From positions 1 to 14,773 of the forward strand of contig DJDY01000142.1 in assembly GCA_002435585.1 (NCBI GenBank): 14,773 nucleotides of DNA. The letters run 5' to 3'. Each line of letters starts with the position of its first letter. Position 1 is the first letter of the stretch. A program made the translations under genes and the position numbers. Source of the DNA: Lachnospira sp. UBA5912. Lineage in GTDB: Bacteria; Bacillota; Clostridia; Lachnospirales; Lachnospiraceae. The notes under the pieces were generated by a model that saw only the letters and a program-made list of their open reading frames with translations, made no database searches and was not told where the DNA came from. This document shows positions 1 to 7,796 of the stretch, piece after piece.

Positions 1-380
1 TAGTTATAGCAGGAATGGTTGGAATGTTAGGTGCGACAGTTGTTCGTGCGGATTGGAGTACTAGCGATTTTAGTTTCTGGTTTGATGCAGCATCGGGAGA
101 TGCGTATTGTTATTCTGAACCTCAGAGTAAGGATAACGATTCGTCATCATATATTTATTACAGAGATGGAGATGAAGACGTGGTTATGTGTATAGTTGGA
201 TATGATGATGGTTATGTGGAAGATATAGAATTACCACAGAAAACATATTCACCGGGAAAGAGTGGTTATATAACTAATTATATAGCTGAAAATGGTTTGT
301 CACAGGCCGCTTTAAGAGGAGAAGCAACAACTGATGACACATATTCAGCAAAAGGTGACTGGAGTGCAGACACATATTAA
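1..380 (+). CDS. Small secreted protein, DUF2712-like, 5' end outside the window
   Basis: The reading frame is open from the first bases of the window (first complete codon at 3), so the true start lies upstream. The first visible residues form the end of a signal peptide: a hydrophobic stretch rich in Val, Gly, Ile and Met, ending in Val-Arg-Ala just before Asp-Trp, which looks like a signal peptidase I site near nucleotide 51. The mature part is about 105 residues, acidic, rich in Ser, Tyr and Asp, with only two Cys. Its start (FSF, then a Gly-x-Ala-Tyr) and its end (Ser-Gln, a Leu-rich strand, Thr-Tyr-Ser, Gly-x-Trp, Thr-Tyr at the terminus) resemble what I remember of DUF2712 secreted proteins; this was not searched. 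A perfect hairpin and a membrane-protein operon follow directly. It may be an exported peptide or small effector served by that operon. The function is unknown; a lactococcin-972-like bacteriocin is an alternative I cannot support. Confidence 0.75.
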   Translation, partial: VIAGMVGMLGATVVRADWSTSDFSFWFDAASGDAYCYSEPQSKDNDSSSYIYYRDGDEDVVMCIVGYDDGYVEDIELPQKTYSPGKSGYITNYIAENGLSQAALRGEATTDDTYSAKGDWSADTY

Positions 381-403
381 TGTGTATTTCTAAGAGATAA
401 TTT

Positions 404-449
404 GTATAGTTCTCATATCTGAAATGCAATACAGATATGAGAACTATAC
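404..449 (+). promoter_or_regulatory. Perfect 18-bp inverted repeat (intra-operon RNA hairpin)
   Basis: Positions 404-421 and 432-449 are exact reverse complements around a 10-nt loop (422-431). The right arm is followed by an A/G-rich ribosome binding site for the next gene rather than a T tract, so it is not a standard Rho-independent terminator. Lying between a small secreted protein and its membrane genes, it could protect the 3' end of the upstream message or partly attenuate readthrough. That role is inferred. Confidence 0.7.
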
Positions 450-464
450 TATAAAGGGGGAAAT

Positions 465-1232
465 ATGAAGAGAGCATTAACAATATTAATGTGTATTATA
501 TTTATAGGTCTTGTTGGTGTGGCAGTAGTAACGAATTATAAGAGTAATTCATCGGATAATAAAACTATAGATAAGGCAGACAGTAGTGATGATAGTGCCA
601 CCGCAGCTACTAAACCTGAATATTATAATGCGGATAAGATAGAGATTATAGATGATAATACAGCCATAGTTCCAGATAGCAATATAAAGTCTATGCATCA
701 GGCGATAGAATATTCTAGTTTAGATGATTATGAATTTACTGTAGATAAAGTATATTATGATAATAATATAAAGGACATTATTAAAGAAAATACTATTAAT
801 TATGAGTCACATCTATCTGCGTTATGTTCAGATAAAAGAGAAACACCATATAAGGAATATATAGATGAAAATGGTAATCTTGATGGAGAGAATTATACAT
901 TTATGTATGTTGAAATAACTATAAAAAATATAGGTGATAAAAGAACAAGAATTATACCAACTTCATATAAAATAGCCGATATAGATGGTAATAAGATATC
1001 CTTATATGAAAAATATGGAATAAGAGCTGCATTTGTAGCAGAATTGGATGATAAAGAATATCTTGACTATATGTTAACAATACAAATGGATAAAGGGGAG
1101 TCTATTAAGTATGTTATGGTATATCCAATTGCAACAAGCAGCATTGATAGTACAGCGCTTTTTAAAGGAACAGGTAATGGAGGAGCCATTTTTAGTAATA
1201 GTATTGATTATATAAGATTAAAGGAAGACTAG
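465..1232 (+). CDS. Membrane-anchored extracytoplasmic protein (possibly DUF5027/DUF4352-like)
   Basis: This 255-residue protein has an N-terminal hydrophobic segment (about residues 5-23) after a Lys-Arg start, suited to a signal anchor. Cys10 is not in a good lipobox, so I favour an uncleaved anchor over a lipoprotein. A Ser/Asp-rich low-complexity linker (about residues 26-48) leads to an acidic outer domain. Residues about 140-180 (TFMYVEITIKN followed by an Asp-rich strand) look like the beta-sandwich core of DUF4352/DUF5027-type lipoproteins; this is a recollection, not a search. The start is supported by a strong AAAGGGGG site at 453-460. The next gene starts 9 bp after the stop, so the two are co-transcribed. 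It may be the surface-exposed accessory or immunity-type partner of the permeases that follow. The function is unproven. Confidence 0.8.
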   Translation: MKRALTILMCIIFIGLVGVAVVTNYKSNSSDNKTIDKADSSDDSATAATKPEYYNADKIEIIDDNTAIVPDSNIKSMHQAIEYSSLDDYEFTVDKVYYDNNIKDIIKENTINYESHLSALCSDKRETPYKEYIDENGNLDGENYTFMYVEITIKNIGDKRTRIIPTSYKIADIDGNKISLYEKYGIRAAFVAELDDKEYLDYMLTIQMDKGESIKYVMVYPIATSSIDSTALFKGTGNGGAIFSNSIDYIRLKED

Positions 1233-1241
1233 GAGATTAAT

Positions 1242-2075
1242 ATGGGGAAGTTATTGAAGATAGATATGGAACGTGCATTTAAAAGCAGGAAGTTTATACT
1301 GATTGTGCTGGTTGAAGTAGTATATATACTTGTATATTCATGGCGGTTTTTATATAAAGCAATTACAAGCACTATACCATTTTTAAAGCAGTATATTGGG
1401 ATTAAGTGTGATTATATTCCCGGAGCATTTCATTATTGGATTGGATTTTATAATTCTCCATTCAGAATGATTCTTTTTGCAGTCATACCATTGTTATGTG
1501 CTGTCGCATATGGAGTTGAAATATTTCTGGATGAGAAAAAACATTATAATAATCAGTACTTTATAAGAACAGATATTAGAAAATATTATTTATCCAAGAT
1601 TATTACTTTGTTTGTAAGTGGCGGTGTGGTGGCTGCTATTCCATTCATTCTTTCTCTTTATATTAATCTTATGGCGCTGCCTATGGAAGATGTAAATACT
1701 ATTAATAATTACAATTTTCCTTTAAGTGATAAGCTGGTGTGCTCTGGTATTATGCTTAATCATCCGGTTATATATTGTCTGATATATATATTGTGGATAT
1801 TTGTTGTATATGGAATTATTAATTGTATGACATTTATATTTTCATTTATATTATCAAACAGATTTGTTGTAATGATTGGTTCATATTTTGTATATTTTGC
1901 TTCATTTATTTTAGGGGATTTTATTAAGGGAATTCCTTTATTATGGAAATCAGGACGTTTTAATCAGCTGGACAGGGATTCAATGTATATGATTATTATT
2001 CAATATGTGGTTATTGTAGTGGCTGTGGCAGCTATGTTGTTTTGTGTAAGCAGAAGAAAGAGGGATAGATTATGA
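1242..2075 (+). CDS. ABC-2-type permease-like membrane protein
   Basis: A 277-residue protein with six predicted membrane segments at roughly 18-38, 75-95, 119-143, 175-202, 205-225 and 247-268, and a basic C-terminal tail. The N terminus (Met-Gly-Lys-Leu-Leu-Lys, then a charged amphipathic stretch) and the loop between segments 2 and 3 (Glu93, Asp97-Glu-Lys-Lys, then Arg-Thr-Asp-Ile-Arg-Lys before Ser-Lys-Ile) match the cytoplasmic coupling helix typical of ABC-2 permeases. An AGGAG site at 1231-1235 supports the start. The stop overlaps the next start as ATGA (2072-2075), indicating translational coupling. An ABC-2 permease needs a separate ATPase, and none is in the window. Substrate is unknown; export of, or protection from, the upstream secreted protein is a reasonable inference. 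Confidence 0.75.
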   Translation: MGKLLKIDMERAFKSRKFILIVLVEVVYILVYSWRFLYKAITSTIPFLKQYIGIKCDYIPGAFHYWIGFYNSPFRMILFAVIPLLCAVAYGVEIFLDEKKHYNNQYFIRTDIRKYYLSKIITLFVSGGVVAAIPFILSLYINLMALPMEDVNTINNYNFPLSDKLVCSGIMLNHPVIYCLIYILWIFVVYGIINCMTFIFSFILSNRFVVMIGSYFVYFASFILGDFIKGIPLLWKSGRFNQLDRDSMYMIIIQYVVIVVAVAAMLFCVSRRKRDRL

Positions 2076-2603
2076 AAAAGAGAATAGCTGTACTTGTGGT
2101 AGCGGCAGTTATAGTTATTGCTTCTGCTATCAGAATAGTGTATATCAATACGAATGCAGAGGAATATAAGGTGTATACCAATACTTATGAAAAGGGAGAA
2201 ACTTTTTAACTATAAAGATTATGATATTAAAGTTAACGGCATTGATATTCTGGACAGACAGGAATTCATAGACAGATATGGGGAATCTGATTATACATCT
2301 GATGATGATATACGTTATGCGATTGTGAGCATAGATTACAGGTGTGTTGGTGAAGAACAGGGTAAGCCTTTTGATGTATCAAAGTTTAAATTAACATCAG
2401 GTGTATTGAATAATGGTCTGGAATTGTTTACTACAATGAAGATTAATGGTGGTAGTTTAGGTAAACAGGAAGTTAAGGATTATAAGCTTGTTTTTTTTAT
2501 TAGTAAAAAGTTATGTTCTAATTCAGGATGGAAGAAGGTATATAACCGTAGGTATCAGCTTGGCATAGAACAATATCCTTACTTTACGGTGGTGAATTTA
2601 TGA
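2072..2603 (+). pseudogene. Membrane-anchored outer protein interrupted by a +1 frameshift
   Basis: The gene starts with the ATGA overlap at 2072 and encodes a typical signal anchor (MKKR, then a Val/Ala/Ile-rich segment to about residue 24) followed by an outer domain. After 45 codons the frame stops at TAA 2207-2209, inside a run of five T (2203-2207). Removing one T joins it to the second frame, which continues with Asn-Tyr-Lys-Asp-Tyr from 2208 and runs to the stop at 2601-2603, giving about 176 residues. Both parts look like genuine protein, and the second frame keeps ATGA coupling to the next gene, so the indel is the only lesion seen. Without frameshifting, the downstream part could begin only at ATG 2154 or 2187 and would lack the anchor. 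The outer domain is acidic and beta-rich, of the same general style as the product of 465-1232. Options are a recent mutation, a sequencing error in the T run, or recoding. Confidence 0.75.
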
Positions 2604-3367
2604 GATTAGCAAGAAGATACTTTAAACCATATATGTTTGTAATATATGCAGTATTGGTACTGATCACAGTTGTATTCAGTCTTACCCCATATAATAATGC
2701 AGCAGCGATAGGTTCAATAGCCTGTGCGGCAGATGGTATAAGATATATAGCGTGGGAAAGATGTAGAATTCCCTGTGTTATATGGATTAGTATATCGTTT
2801 ATACTTATAAGAAAAGAAAGTTATAACATGATGGAGGTTGTGCTTATCGGTGACAGAAAGAAGATATGGAAAAAGGATGTTTGTCAGGCATTATTATATT
2901 CACTCGTGACTTCTTTGGTTATATTGGTGGCTTCTTTGGTTGTGTTATATATTGTATATGGGAGTAACTGGATGAACTGGTCAGCAGAGGATAGTTTTGC
3001 CAGAGCATATACAAGAATGGAAACTGTTGATTATAATGTTATCAGTATGATTGTTTTAATGTGGCTTGTATATTATATGCAGATAGCAACCGCACTATTT
3101 ATTATGCTTCTTGGATATTATGTATTCAATAATTATATAGCAGGGTTAATAGCTGTTATTGCTGTTGGAATTAATGATATGAGGGTGCTTTCATTTAAAC
3201 TGTTTTTTGGAAGACTTGCTATATTAAGAGAACAGTGGATGTTTCTTAAGTTTAAGGATATGTATATATATATCATAATGCTTCTTATTCTGATTTTATT
3301 GTATTATGCAGGGCTGCGCATGTCCAGAAAGAAGGAATTCTTAGATGTGGAAGTTGATAAAACGTGA
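2600..3367 (+). CDS. ABC-2-like polytopic membrane protein
   Basis: This 255-residue protein has about six hydrophobic segments (near 11-28, 57-71, 95-120, 146-174, 176-192 and 220-238). After segment 2 comes a cytoplasmic loop with Arg71-Lys-Glu and Gly84-Asp-Arg-Lys-Lys-Ile-Trp-Lys-Lys, the place and style of the coupling helix in ABC-2 permeases. A hydrophilic outer loop lies around 120-145. The start overlaps the preceding stop as ATGA, and the stop lies 23 bases inside the following gene, so all three are tightly coupled. I recognise no named family and assign the permease role from topology and context. Substrate unknown. Confidence 0.65.
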   Translation: MRLARRYFKPYMFVIYAVLVLITVVFSLTPYNNAAAIGSIACAADGIRYIAWERCRIPCVIWISISFILIRKESYNMMEVVLIGDRKKIWKKDVCQALLYSLVTSLVILVASLVVLYIVYGSNWMNWSAEDSFARAYTRMETVDYNVISMIVLMWLVYYMQIATALFIMLLGYYVFNNYIAGLIAVIAVGINDMRVLSFKLFFGRLAILREQWMFLKFKDMYIYIIMLLILILLYYAGLRMSRKKEFLDVEVDKT

Positions 3368-4163
3368 TATTAATATAAGTATAAAAAGTAATATATGGAA
3401 ATATATATTGATTATATTGTTTGTAATAGTTGTATGCGGCAGATTTTATGTGGTTGTGGGTGATTATGCCAGAAAAATATCAGGAAATGGAAAATTTTAT
3501 ATAGGAGATTATTTATTTCTTATATTTGGAGGAATGAAAGAGTATGTTCCTGAAAAGAATAATTATTTTGAACTGCCTGTAATATGGATGGCGATGCAGC
3601 TGCTACTTATAAGTGTTGTTTTTATATATCCATTTAAGGATTTACTGTCTAACGGACAATATTCCCTTGTACAGTATGGTAAGAGAAGTAAATGGTGGAT
3701 AAGTAAGATTATCTGGGGATTAATACAGACAGTAGCAGGATATGTGGTAATAATAGGTGTAATATTGTTATTTGCAATATTGACAGGAGCGCATGGACTT
3801 GGAGTACATAAGGAATATATTAATTATTATTATGGAGCAAAGATAATAACAGATGTGGTTAATGTGTGGGACATAGTTTTATGCTTTATATACAATATAT
3901 GTATAACTATAATGTATATGTCTATTGCTTTACTGGCAACACCTGTTGTTTCGTTACTGTTATTGGTTGTATATGATGTCTTGTCAGCATATATAATGAA
4001 TCCGGTATTGATTGGTAACGCAAGTATGCTTCTTAGAAATGTCAGATATGTGGATAAGGGAATATCGGCATTAGTGCCTGTTATTGTTTTGATATGTATA
4101 ACGGCAATTACAATTGTTATAACAGTACGCAGGTTTGATAAAAAAGATATAGTTGGTAATTAG
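3345..4163 (+). CDS. ABC-2-like polytopic membrane protein, last gene of the operon
   Basis: A 272-residue protein opening with Met-Trp-Lys-Leu-Ile-Lys-Arg-Asp-Ile, the amphipathic interface helix usual for ABC-2 permeases. Predicted membrane segments lie near 18-38, 78-96, 122-147, 174-197, 199-216 and 240-260, followed by a basic tail. The loop after segment 2 (Asn-Gly-Gln-Tyr with Gly112-Lys-Arg-Ser-Lys-Trp-Trp, before Ser-Lys-Ile-Ile) fits the coupling-helix position. It resembles the products of 1242-2075 and 2600-3367 in layout more than in sequence. The start lies 23 bases inside the previous gene. A strong terminator begins 30 bases after the stop, so it closes the operon. It may form a heterodimeric transmembrane unit with the preceding protein. 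No ATPase accompanies it here. Confidence 0.7.
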   Translation: MWKLIKRDINISIKSNIWKYILIILFVIVVCGRFYVVVGDYARKISGNGKFYIGDYLFLIFGGMKEYVPEKNNYFELPVIWMAMQLLLISVVFIYPFKDLLSNGQYSLVQYGKRSKWWISKIIWGLIQTVAGYVVIIGVILLFAILTGAHGLGVHKEYINYYYGAKIITDVVNVWDIVLCFIYNICITIMYMSIALLATPVVSLLLLVVYDVLSAYIMNPVLIGNASMLLRNVRYVDKGISALVPVIVLICITAITIVITVRRFDKKDIVGN

Positions 4164-4193
4164 TGCAAAAATAAATTTGTGGTACATTTAACT

Positions 4194-4222
4194 AAAGAGT
4201 TGCCCTGCAACTCTTTTTTTAT
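4194..4222 (+). terminator. Rho-independent terminator of the membrane operon
   Basis: Perfect 10-bp stem, 4194-4203 paired with 4207-4216, around a 3-nt loop. The stem end merges into seven consecutive T (4214-4220). It lies 30 bp downstream of the last permease stop and separates that operon from the CoA ligase operon. Confidence 0.9.
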
Positions 4223-4233
4223 TGTGCAAAATG

Positions 4234-4242
4234 TGGTATTCT
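4234..4242 (+). promoter_or_regulatory. Candidate extended -10 promoter for the CoA ligase-ior operon
   Basis: TGG-TATTCT at 4234-4242 has the TGn plus -10 form of an extended -10 promoter; a second hexamer, TATTAT, overlaps at 4242-4247. No good -35 box is seen at the right distance, only T-rich DNA from the terminator. It is placed about 115 bp before the ligase start, just past the upstream terminator, where a promoter is required. This is a weak call. Confidence 0.35.
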
Positions 4243-4321
4243 ATTATTTAATGAGATTTTTATAAAGATACAATGTATGAGTTGTGAATACGAAAATAAT
4301 AATCCGTATACATATAAAGTC

Positions 4322-4335
4322 TGATACATGTATCA
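4322..4335 (+). promoter_or_regulatory. 14-bp perfect palindrome upstream of the CoA ligase
   Basis: TGATACATGTATCA at 4322-4335 is a perfect palindrome ending 22 bp before the ligase start and 7 bp before its ribosome binding site. It has the size and symmetry of an operator for a dimeric repressor, placed to block transcription or early elongation. The regulator is unknown. The ATG inside the palindrome (4328) is not the preferred gene start. Confidence 0.45.
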
Positions 4336-4357
4336 ATATAGCAGGAAGGAAAGTATT

Positions 4358-5992
4358 ATGCCAGTAACAGATTATTTAGTAAGGAATGCCGAGTTATACC
4401 CGGATGAGGTAGCATTAGTCGAGCTTAATCCTGATGAGAAGGATACAAGAAGAACGACCTGGAAGGAGTTCGACCTTATCCAGCCTATTAATAACATGCC
4501 ATACAGGCGTGAGATTACATGGAGTGTATTTAACGAAAAGGCTAACAGGTTTGCCAATATGCTTCTTAGCAGGGGAGTTAAGAAAGGGGATAAGGTAGCT
4601 ATTCTTATGTATAACTGTCTTGAATGGCTTCCTATATATTTTGGTGTGTTAAAGACAGGTGCCATAGCAGTACCTTTTAACTTCCGTTATGATTCAGATG
4701 AGATATATTACTGTGCTGAGCTTGCACAGGTTGACGTTATAGTGTTTGGCTTTGCATTTATCGGAAGAATAGAAGTGAATGCAGAGAGGTTATCAAGAGG
4801 AAGACTTCTTATATATGTAGGTGATAACTGCCCTAGCTTTGCAGAGAGCTACCATGAGCTTGTGGCAGACTGCTCAAGTAAGGAGCCGGATGTTAAGATA
4901 ACAGAGGATGACTACGGCGCTATATATTTTTCTTCTGGAACTACAGGTTTTCCTAAGGCCATACTGCATAAGCACCAGAGTCTTACACAGGCTGCTATTA
5001 TGGAGCAGAAGCACCATTCAACAGGAAGAGATGATACATTCTTATGTATACCTCCACTGTATCACACAGGTGCCAAGTTCCACTGGATGGGAAGTCTTGT
5101 AGCAGGAAGTAAGGCAGTTTTACTTAAGGGAACAAAGCCAGAGCAGATATTATCAGCAGTATCAAGTGAACATTGTACTATAGTATGGTTGTTAGTTCCT
5201 TGGGCACAGGATATTCTTGATGCACTTGATTCAGGAAGAATCAAGCTGTCAGATTACAATCTGTCACAGTGGCGACTTATGCATATAGGAGCGCAGCCTG
5301 TTCCACCATCACTTATTAAGAGATGGAAGGAGTATTTTCCTAATCATCAGTATGATACCAACTATGGTTTATCAGAATCTACAGGTCCTGGATGTGTCCA
5401 CCTTGGAGTTGAAAACATACATAAGGTTGGTGCTATTGGCATTCCTGGATATGGCTGGCAGTGTAAGATAGTAGATGAACATGATAATGAGGTCTGTCAG
5501 GGTGAAGTTGGTGAGTTATGTGTAAAGGGACCTGGTGTTATGACCTGCTACTACAGAAACGAAGAGGCTACTAAGGAAGTACTTAAGGATGGCTGGCTGT
5601 ATACAGGAGACATGGCTATGCAGGATGAAGATGGCTTCTACTTTTTAGTTGACCGTAAGAAGGATGTTATCGTATCAGGTGGTGAGAATATATATCCAGT
5701 ACAGATAGAAGATTTCCTAAGAAGATTCCACAAGATTAAAGATGCGGCTGTTATCGGACTTCCAGACAGAAGACTTGGAGAAAAGACAGCAGCTATCATA
5801 GAGATAAAGGATGGTGTTACATGCACAGAGGAAGAGATAGAAAAGTTCTGCATGGAACTGCCAAGATATAAGAGACCTAAGGAGATTATATTTGCAAAGA
5901 TTCCACGTAATGCTACAGGTAAGATAGAAAAACCAAAGCTTCGTAAGATGTATGGAGCAGATAAGCTGGTAGAAAAGGAAAACCAGGGTTAG
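4358..5992 (+). CDS. AMP-forming acyl/aryl-CoA ligase (acyl-CoA synthetase)
   Basis: This 544-residue enzyme of the class I adenylate-forming (ANL) superfamily activates a carboxylic acid with ATP and CoA through an acyl-AMP intermediate. Visible core motifs in order: the P-loop FSSGTTGFPK (191-200), YGLSEST (336-342), YTGD (415-418), D432-R-K-K-D, GGENIYP (441-447) and the C-terminal catalytic Lys522 in NATGKIEKPK. All key residues are present and the length is normal. I chose ATG 4358 because AGGAAGGA (4343-4350) sits 7 bp upstream; an in-frame ATG at 4328 lacks such a site. iorA begins 18 bp after the stop, so the ligase likely acts on the same aryl acids (phenylacetate, indoleacetate, 4-hydroxyphenylacetate), charging them for reductive carboxylation. 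It is not of the shorter PaaK type. A medium- or long-chain fatty acid substrate remains possible. Confidence 0.9.
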   Translation: MPVTDYLVRNAELYPDEVALVELNPDEKDTRRTTWKEFDLIQPINNMPYRREITWSVFNEKANRFANMLLSRGVKKGDKVAILMYNCLEWLPIYFGVLKTGAIAVPFNFRYDSDEIYYCAELAQVDVIVFGFAFIGRIEVNAERLSRGRLLIYVGDNCPSFAESYHELVADCSSKEPDVKITEDDYGAIYFSSGTTGFPKAILHKHQSLTQAAIMEQKHHSTGRDDTFLCIPPLYHTGAKFHWMGSLVAGSKAVLLKGTKPEQILSAVSSEHCTIVWLLVPWAQDILDALDSGRIKLSDYNLSQWRLMHIGAQPVPPSLIKRWKEYFPNHQYDTNYGLSESTGPGCVHLGVENIHKVGAIGIPGYGWQCKIVDEHDNEVCQGEVGELCVKGPGVMTCYYRNEEATKEVLKDGWLYTGDMAMQDEDGFYFLVDRKKDVIVSGGENIYPVQIEDFLRRFHKIKDAAVIGLPDRRLGEKTAAIIEIKDGVTCTEEEIEKFCMELPRYKRPKEIIFAKIPRNATGKIEKPKLRKMYGADKLVEKENQG

Positions 5993-6010
5993 AAAAGAGG
6001 AATAAGTTTC

Positions 6011-7732
6011 ATGAAAGAATTAATGTTAGGCAACAAAGCGGTTGCCAGAGGATTATATGAAGCTGGATGTAAGTTTATATCCAGCTATCCGGGAACTCCA
6101 AGTACGGAGATTACAGAAGAGGCAGCAGCTTATAAGGAAGTGTATTGTGAGTGGGCTCCTAACGAAAAGGTTGCACTTGAAGCGGCACATGGTGCTACAT
6201 TGGGAGGTGTCAGAGCGGCGTGTGCCATGAAGCACGTTGGGCTTAATGTGGCAGCAGACCCACTGTTTACTATATCTTATCAGGGGCTTAATGCGGGTCT
6301 TGTAGTGTGTGTGGCAGATGATCCTGGTATGCACTCTTCACAGAATGAGCAGGATTCAAGACATTATGCCATAGCAGCCAAGCTTCCTATGCTTGAGCCA
6401 TCAGATTCAGAGGAATCAAGAGTATTTGCTAAGAAGGCATTTGAAATGTCCGAAAAGTTCAATACTCCTGTGCTTCTTAAGATGGTTACAAGAGTAGCAC
6501 ATTCACAGAGTATTGTTGATATGGAAGAAAGAGTTGAGCCGGCGCAGGTTCCATATGTAAAGGATCCAACCAAGGTTATGATGACTCTTAACTCACGCAA
6601 CGCACATGTAAGAGTAGAGCAGAGAACTAAGGATTTAACAGAGTATGCAGAAAGCTGTGAGTTTAACAGAGTAGAGATGGGAAAGGATACAAGTGTCGGT
6701 ATCATAACAGATTCTACTTCGTACCAGTATGCAAGAGAAGTTCTTGGTGAGGATGCCTGCATATTAAAGCTTGGACTTATCAATCCACTTCCAGAGAAGC
6801 TTATTAAAGATTTTGCTGCTAAGGTTGACAGGGTAGTTGTTCTTGAGGAGCTTGACCCAATCATAGAGAATCATTGCAGACAGCTTGGCATAAAGGTATC
6901 AGGCAAGGATACATTTCCTATATGTGGCGAGTTCTCACAGAATCTTGTACGGGAATGTCTTGGCGTGGAAGTTCCAAAGCATATGAGCATTGATGAGAAT
7001 GTACCAGCACGTCCACCTGTTATGTGTGCCGGATGTCCACACAGAGGTATATTCTACATATTAAAAAAGAAAAAATGTATGGTATACGGAGATATTGGAT
7101 GTTATACACTTGGTGCGGTTGCTCCACTTAATGCTATGGACTTAAACGTATGCATGGGAGCCTCATGTTCGGGTCTTCACGGCTTTAACAAGGCTATGGG
7201 AGAGGCAGGAGAGAGTAACAGCGTAGGTGTTATTGGTGATTCAACATTTATACATTCTGGTATGACTGGCATAACGGATATTTCATACAATATGAGTAAC
7301 TCAACTGTTATTATTCTTGATAATTCGATAACAGGTATGACAGGCCATCAGCAGAATCCTACAACTGGTAAGAATCTGCGTGGTGAGCCAGCAGGTAAGG
7401 TTGATCTTGAAGCACTGTGTAAGGCACTTGGCTTTAACAGGGTAAGAGTGGTTGATCCATATGATCTTAAGGCTGTGGAAGAAGCTGTAACAGAGGAGCT
7501 TGCTGCTAAGGAACCATCTATTATCATAAGCCGCAGACCTTGTGTTATGATAAAAGGCACAGTTCATAAGCCACCTATAAGTGTTGATGAGGACAAATGT
7601 GTTGGATGTAAGCAGTGTATGAGCATTGGATGTCCTGCTATAGCGGTTAAGGATAAGAAGGCACATATTGACCCAACACTTTGTATAGGCTGCAAGGTGT
7701 GTTCACAGATGTGTAAGTTTGGGGCTATTTGA
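6011..7732 (+). CDS. iorA: Indolepyruvate ferredoxin oxidoreductase, alpha subunit
   Basis: The 573-residue catalytic subunit of the oxygen-sensitive enzyme that interconverts arylpyruvates plus CoA with arylacetyl-CoA plus CO2, using ferredoxin. The N-terminal pyrimidine-binding domain shows SSYPGTPSTEI (24-34) and the E-x-x-A-LEAAHGA block (52-62). The thiamine diphosphate domain shows CAGCPHRG (339-346), GDIGCYTLG (360-368) and GDST (409-412) with Asn438 downstream. The C-terminal ferredoxin domain carries two 4Fe-4S motifs: C530-x2-C533-x2-C536-x4-C541-P, the IorA-type spacing, and C558-x2-C561-x2-C564-x3-C568. The length is close to that usual for IorA and no motif is missing. The start is supported by AGAGGAA just upstream. 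It follows the CoA ligase by 18 bp. iorB comes after an unusual 157-bp gap instead of directly. The reaction direction depends on reduced ferredoxin supply and cannot be read from the sequence. Confidence 0.96.
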   Translation: MKELMLGNKAVARGLYEAGCKFISSYPGTPSTEITEEAAAYKEVYCEWAPNEKVALEAAHGATLGGVRAACAMKHVGLNVAADPLFTISYQGLNAGLVVCVADDPGMHSSQNEQDSRHYAIAAKLPMLEPSDSEESRVFAKKAFEMSEKFNTPVLLKMVTRVAHSQSIVDMEERVEPAQVPYVKDPTKVMMTLNSRNAHVRVEQRTKDLTEYAESCEFNRVEMGKDTSVGIITDSTSYQYAREVLGEDACILKLGLINPLPEKLIKDFAAKVDRVVVLEELDPIIENHCRQLGIKVSGKDTFPICGEFSQNLVRECLGVEVPKHMSIDENVPARPPVMCAGCPHRGIFYILKKKKCMVYGDIGCYTLGAVAPLNAMDLNVCMGASCSGLHGFNKAMGEAGESNSVGVIGDSTFIHSGMTGITDISYNMSNSTVIILDNSITGMTGHQQNPTTGKNLRGEPAGKVDLEALCKALGFNRVRVVDPYDLKAVEEAVTEELAAKEPSIIISRRPCVMIKGTVHKPPISVDEDKCVGCKQCMSIGCPAIAVKDKKAHIDPTLCIGCKVCSQMCKFGAI

Positions 7733-7796
7733 GGCTTGCGTGTATTGTAAAGTAATAAAGCAATCATTATACATAAGTGAGTAGCAAAAGTTACTT

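Noticed and set aside
404..449. Calling the perfect hairpin a Rho-independent terminator
   Set aside because: No T tract follows on either strand, and the next gene has a strong ribosome binding site directly after it; kept as a regulatory or processing hairpin.
2154..2603. Treating 2154-2603 as an independent soluble gene
   Set aside because: The upstream frame from 2072 supplies a coupled start and a signal anchor, and one-base removal joins the two; ATG 2154 has no clear ribosome binding site.
3255..3280. AT dinucleotide-like repeat
   Set aside because: Short TATATATA run within permease coding sequence, expected in AT-rich DNA with Ile/Tyr codons.
4328..4357. ATG 4328 as the start of the CoA ligase
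   Set aside because: It lies inside a palindrome without a ribosome binding site; ATG 4358 has AGGAAGGA at ideal spacing.
4908..5102. A 64-residue + strand frame inside the CoA ligase
   Set aside because: It overlaps the conserved ligase core in another frame and has no recognisable feature.
6364..6864. A 166-residue open frame on the minus strand
   Set aside because: It lies wholly antisense to iorA, which has complete conserved motifs; its Ser/Leu-rich composition is what antisense of coding DNA gives.
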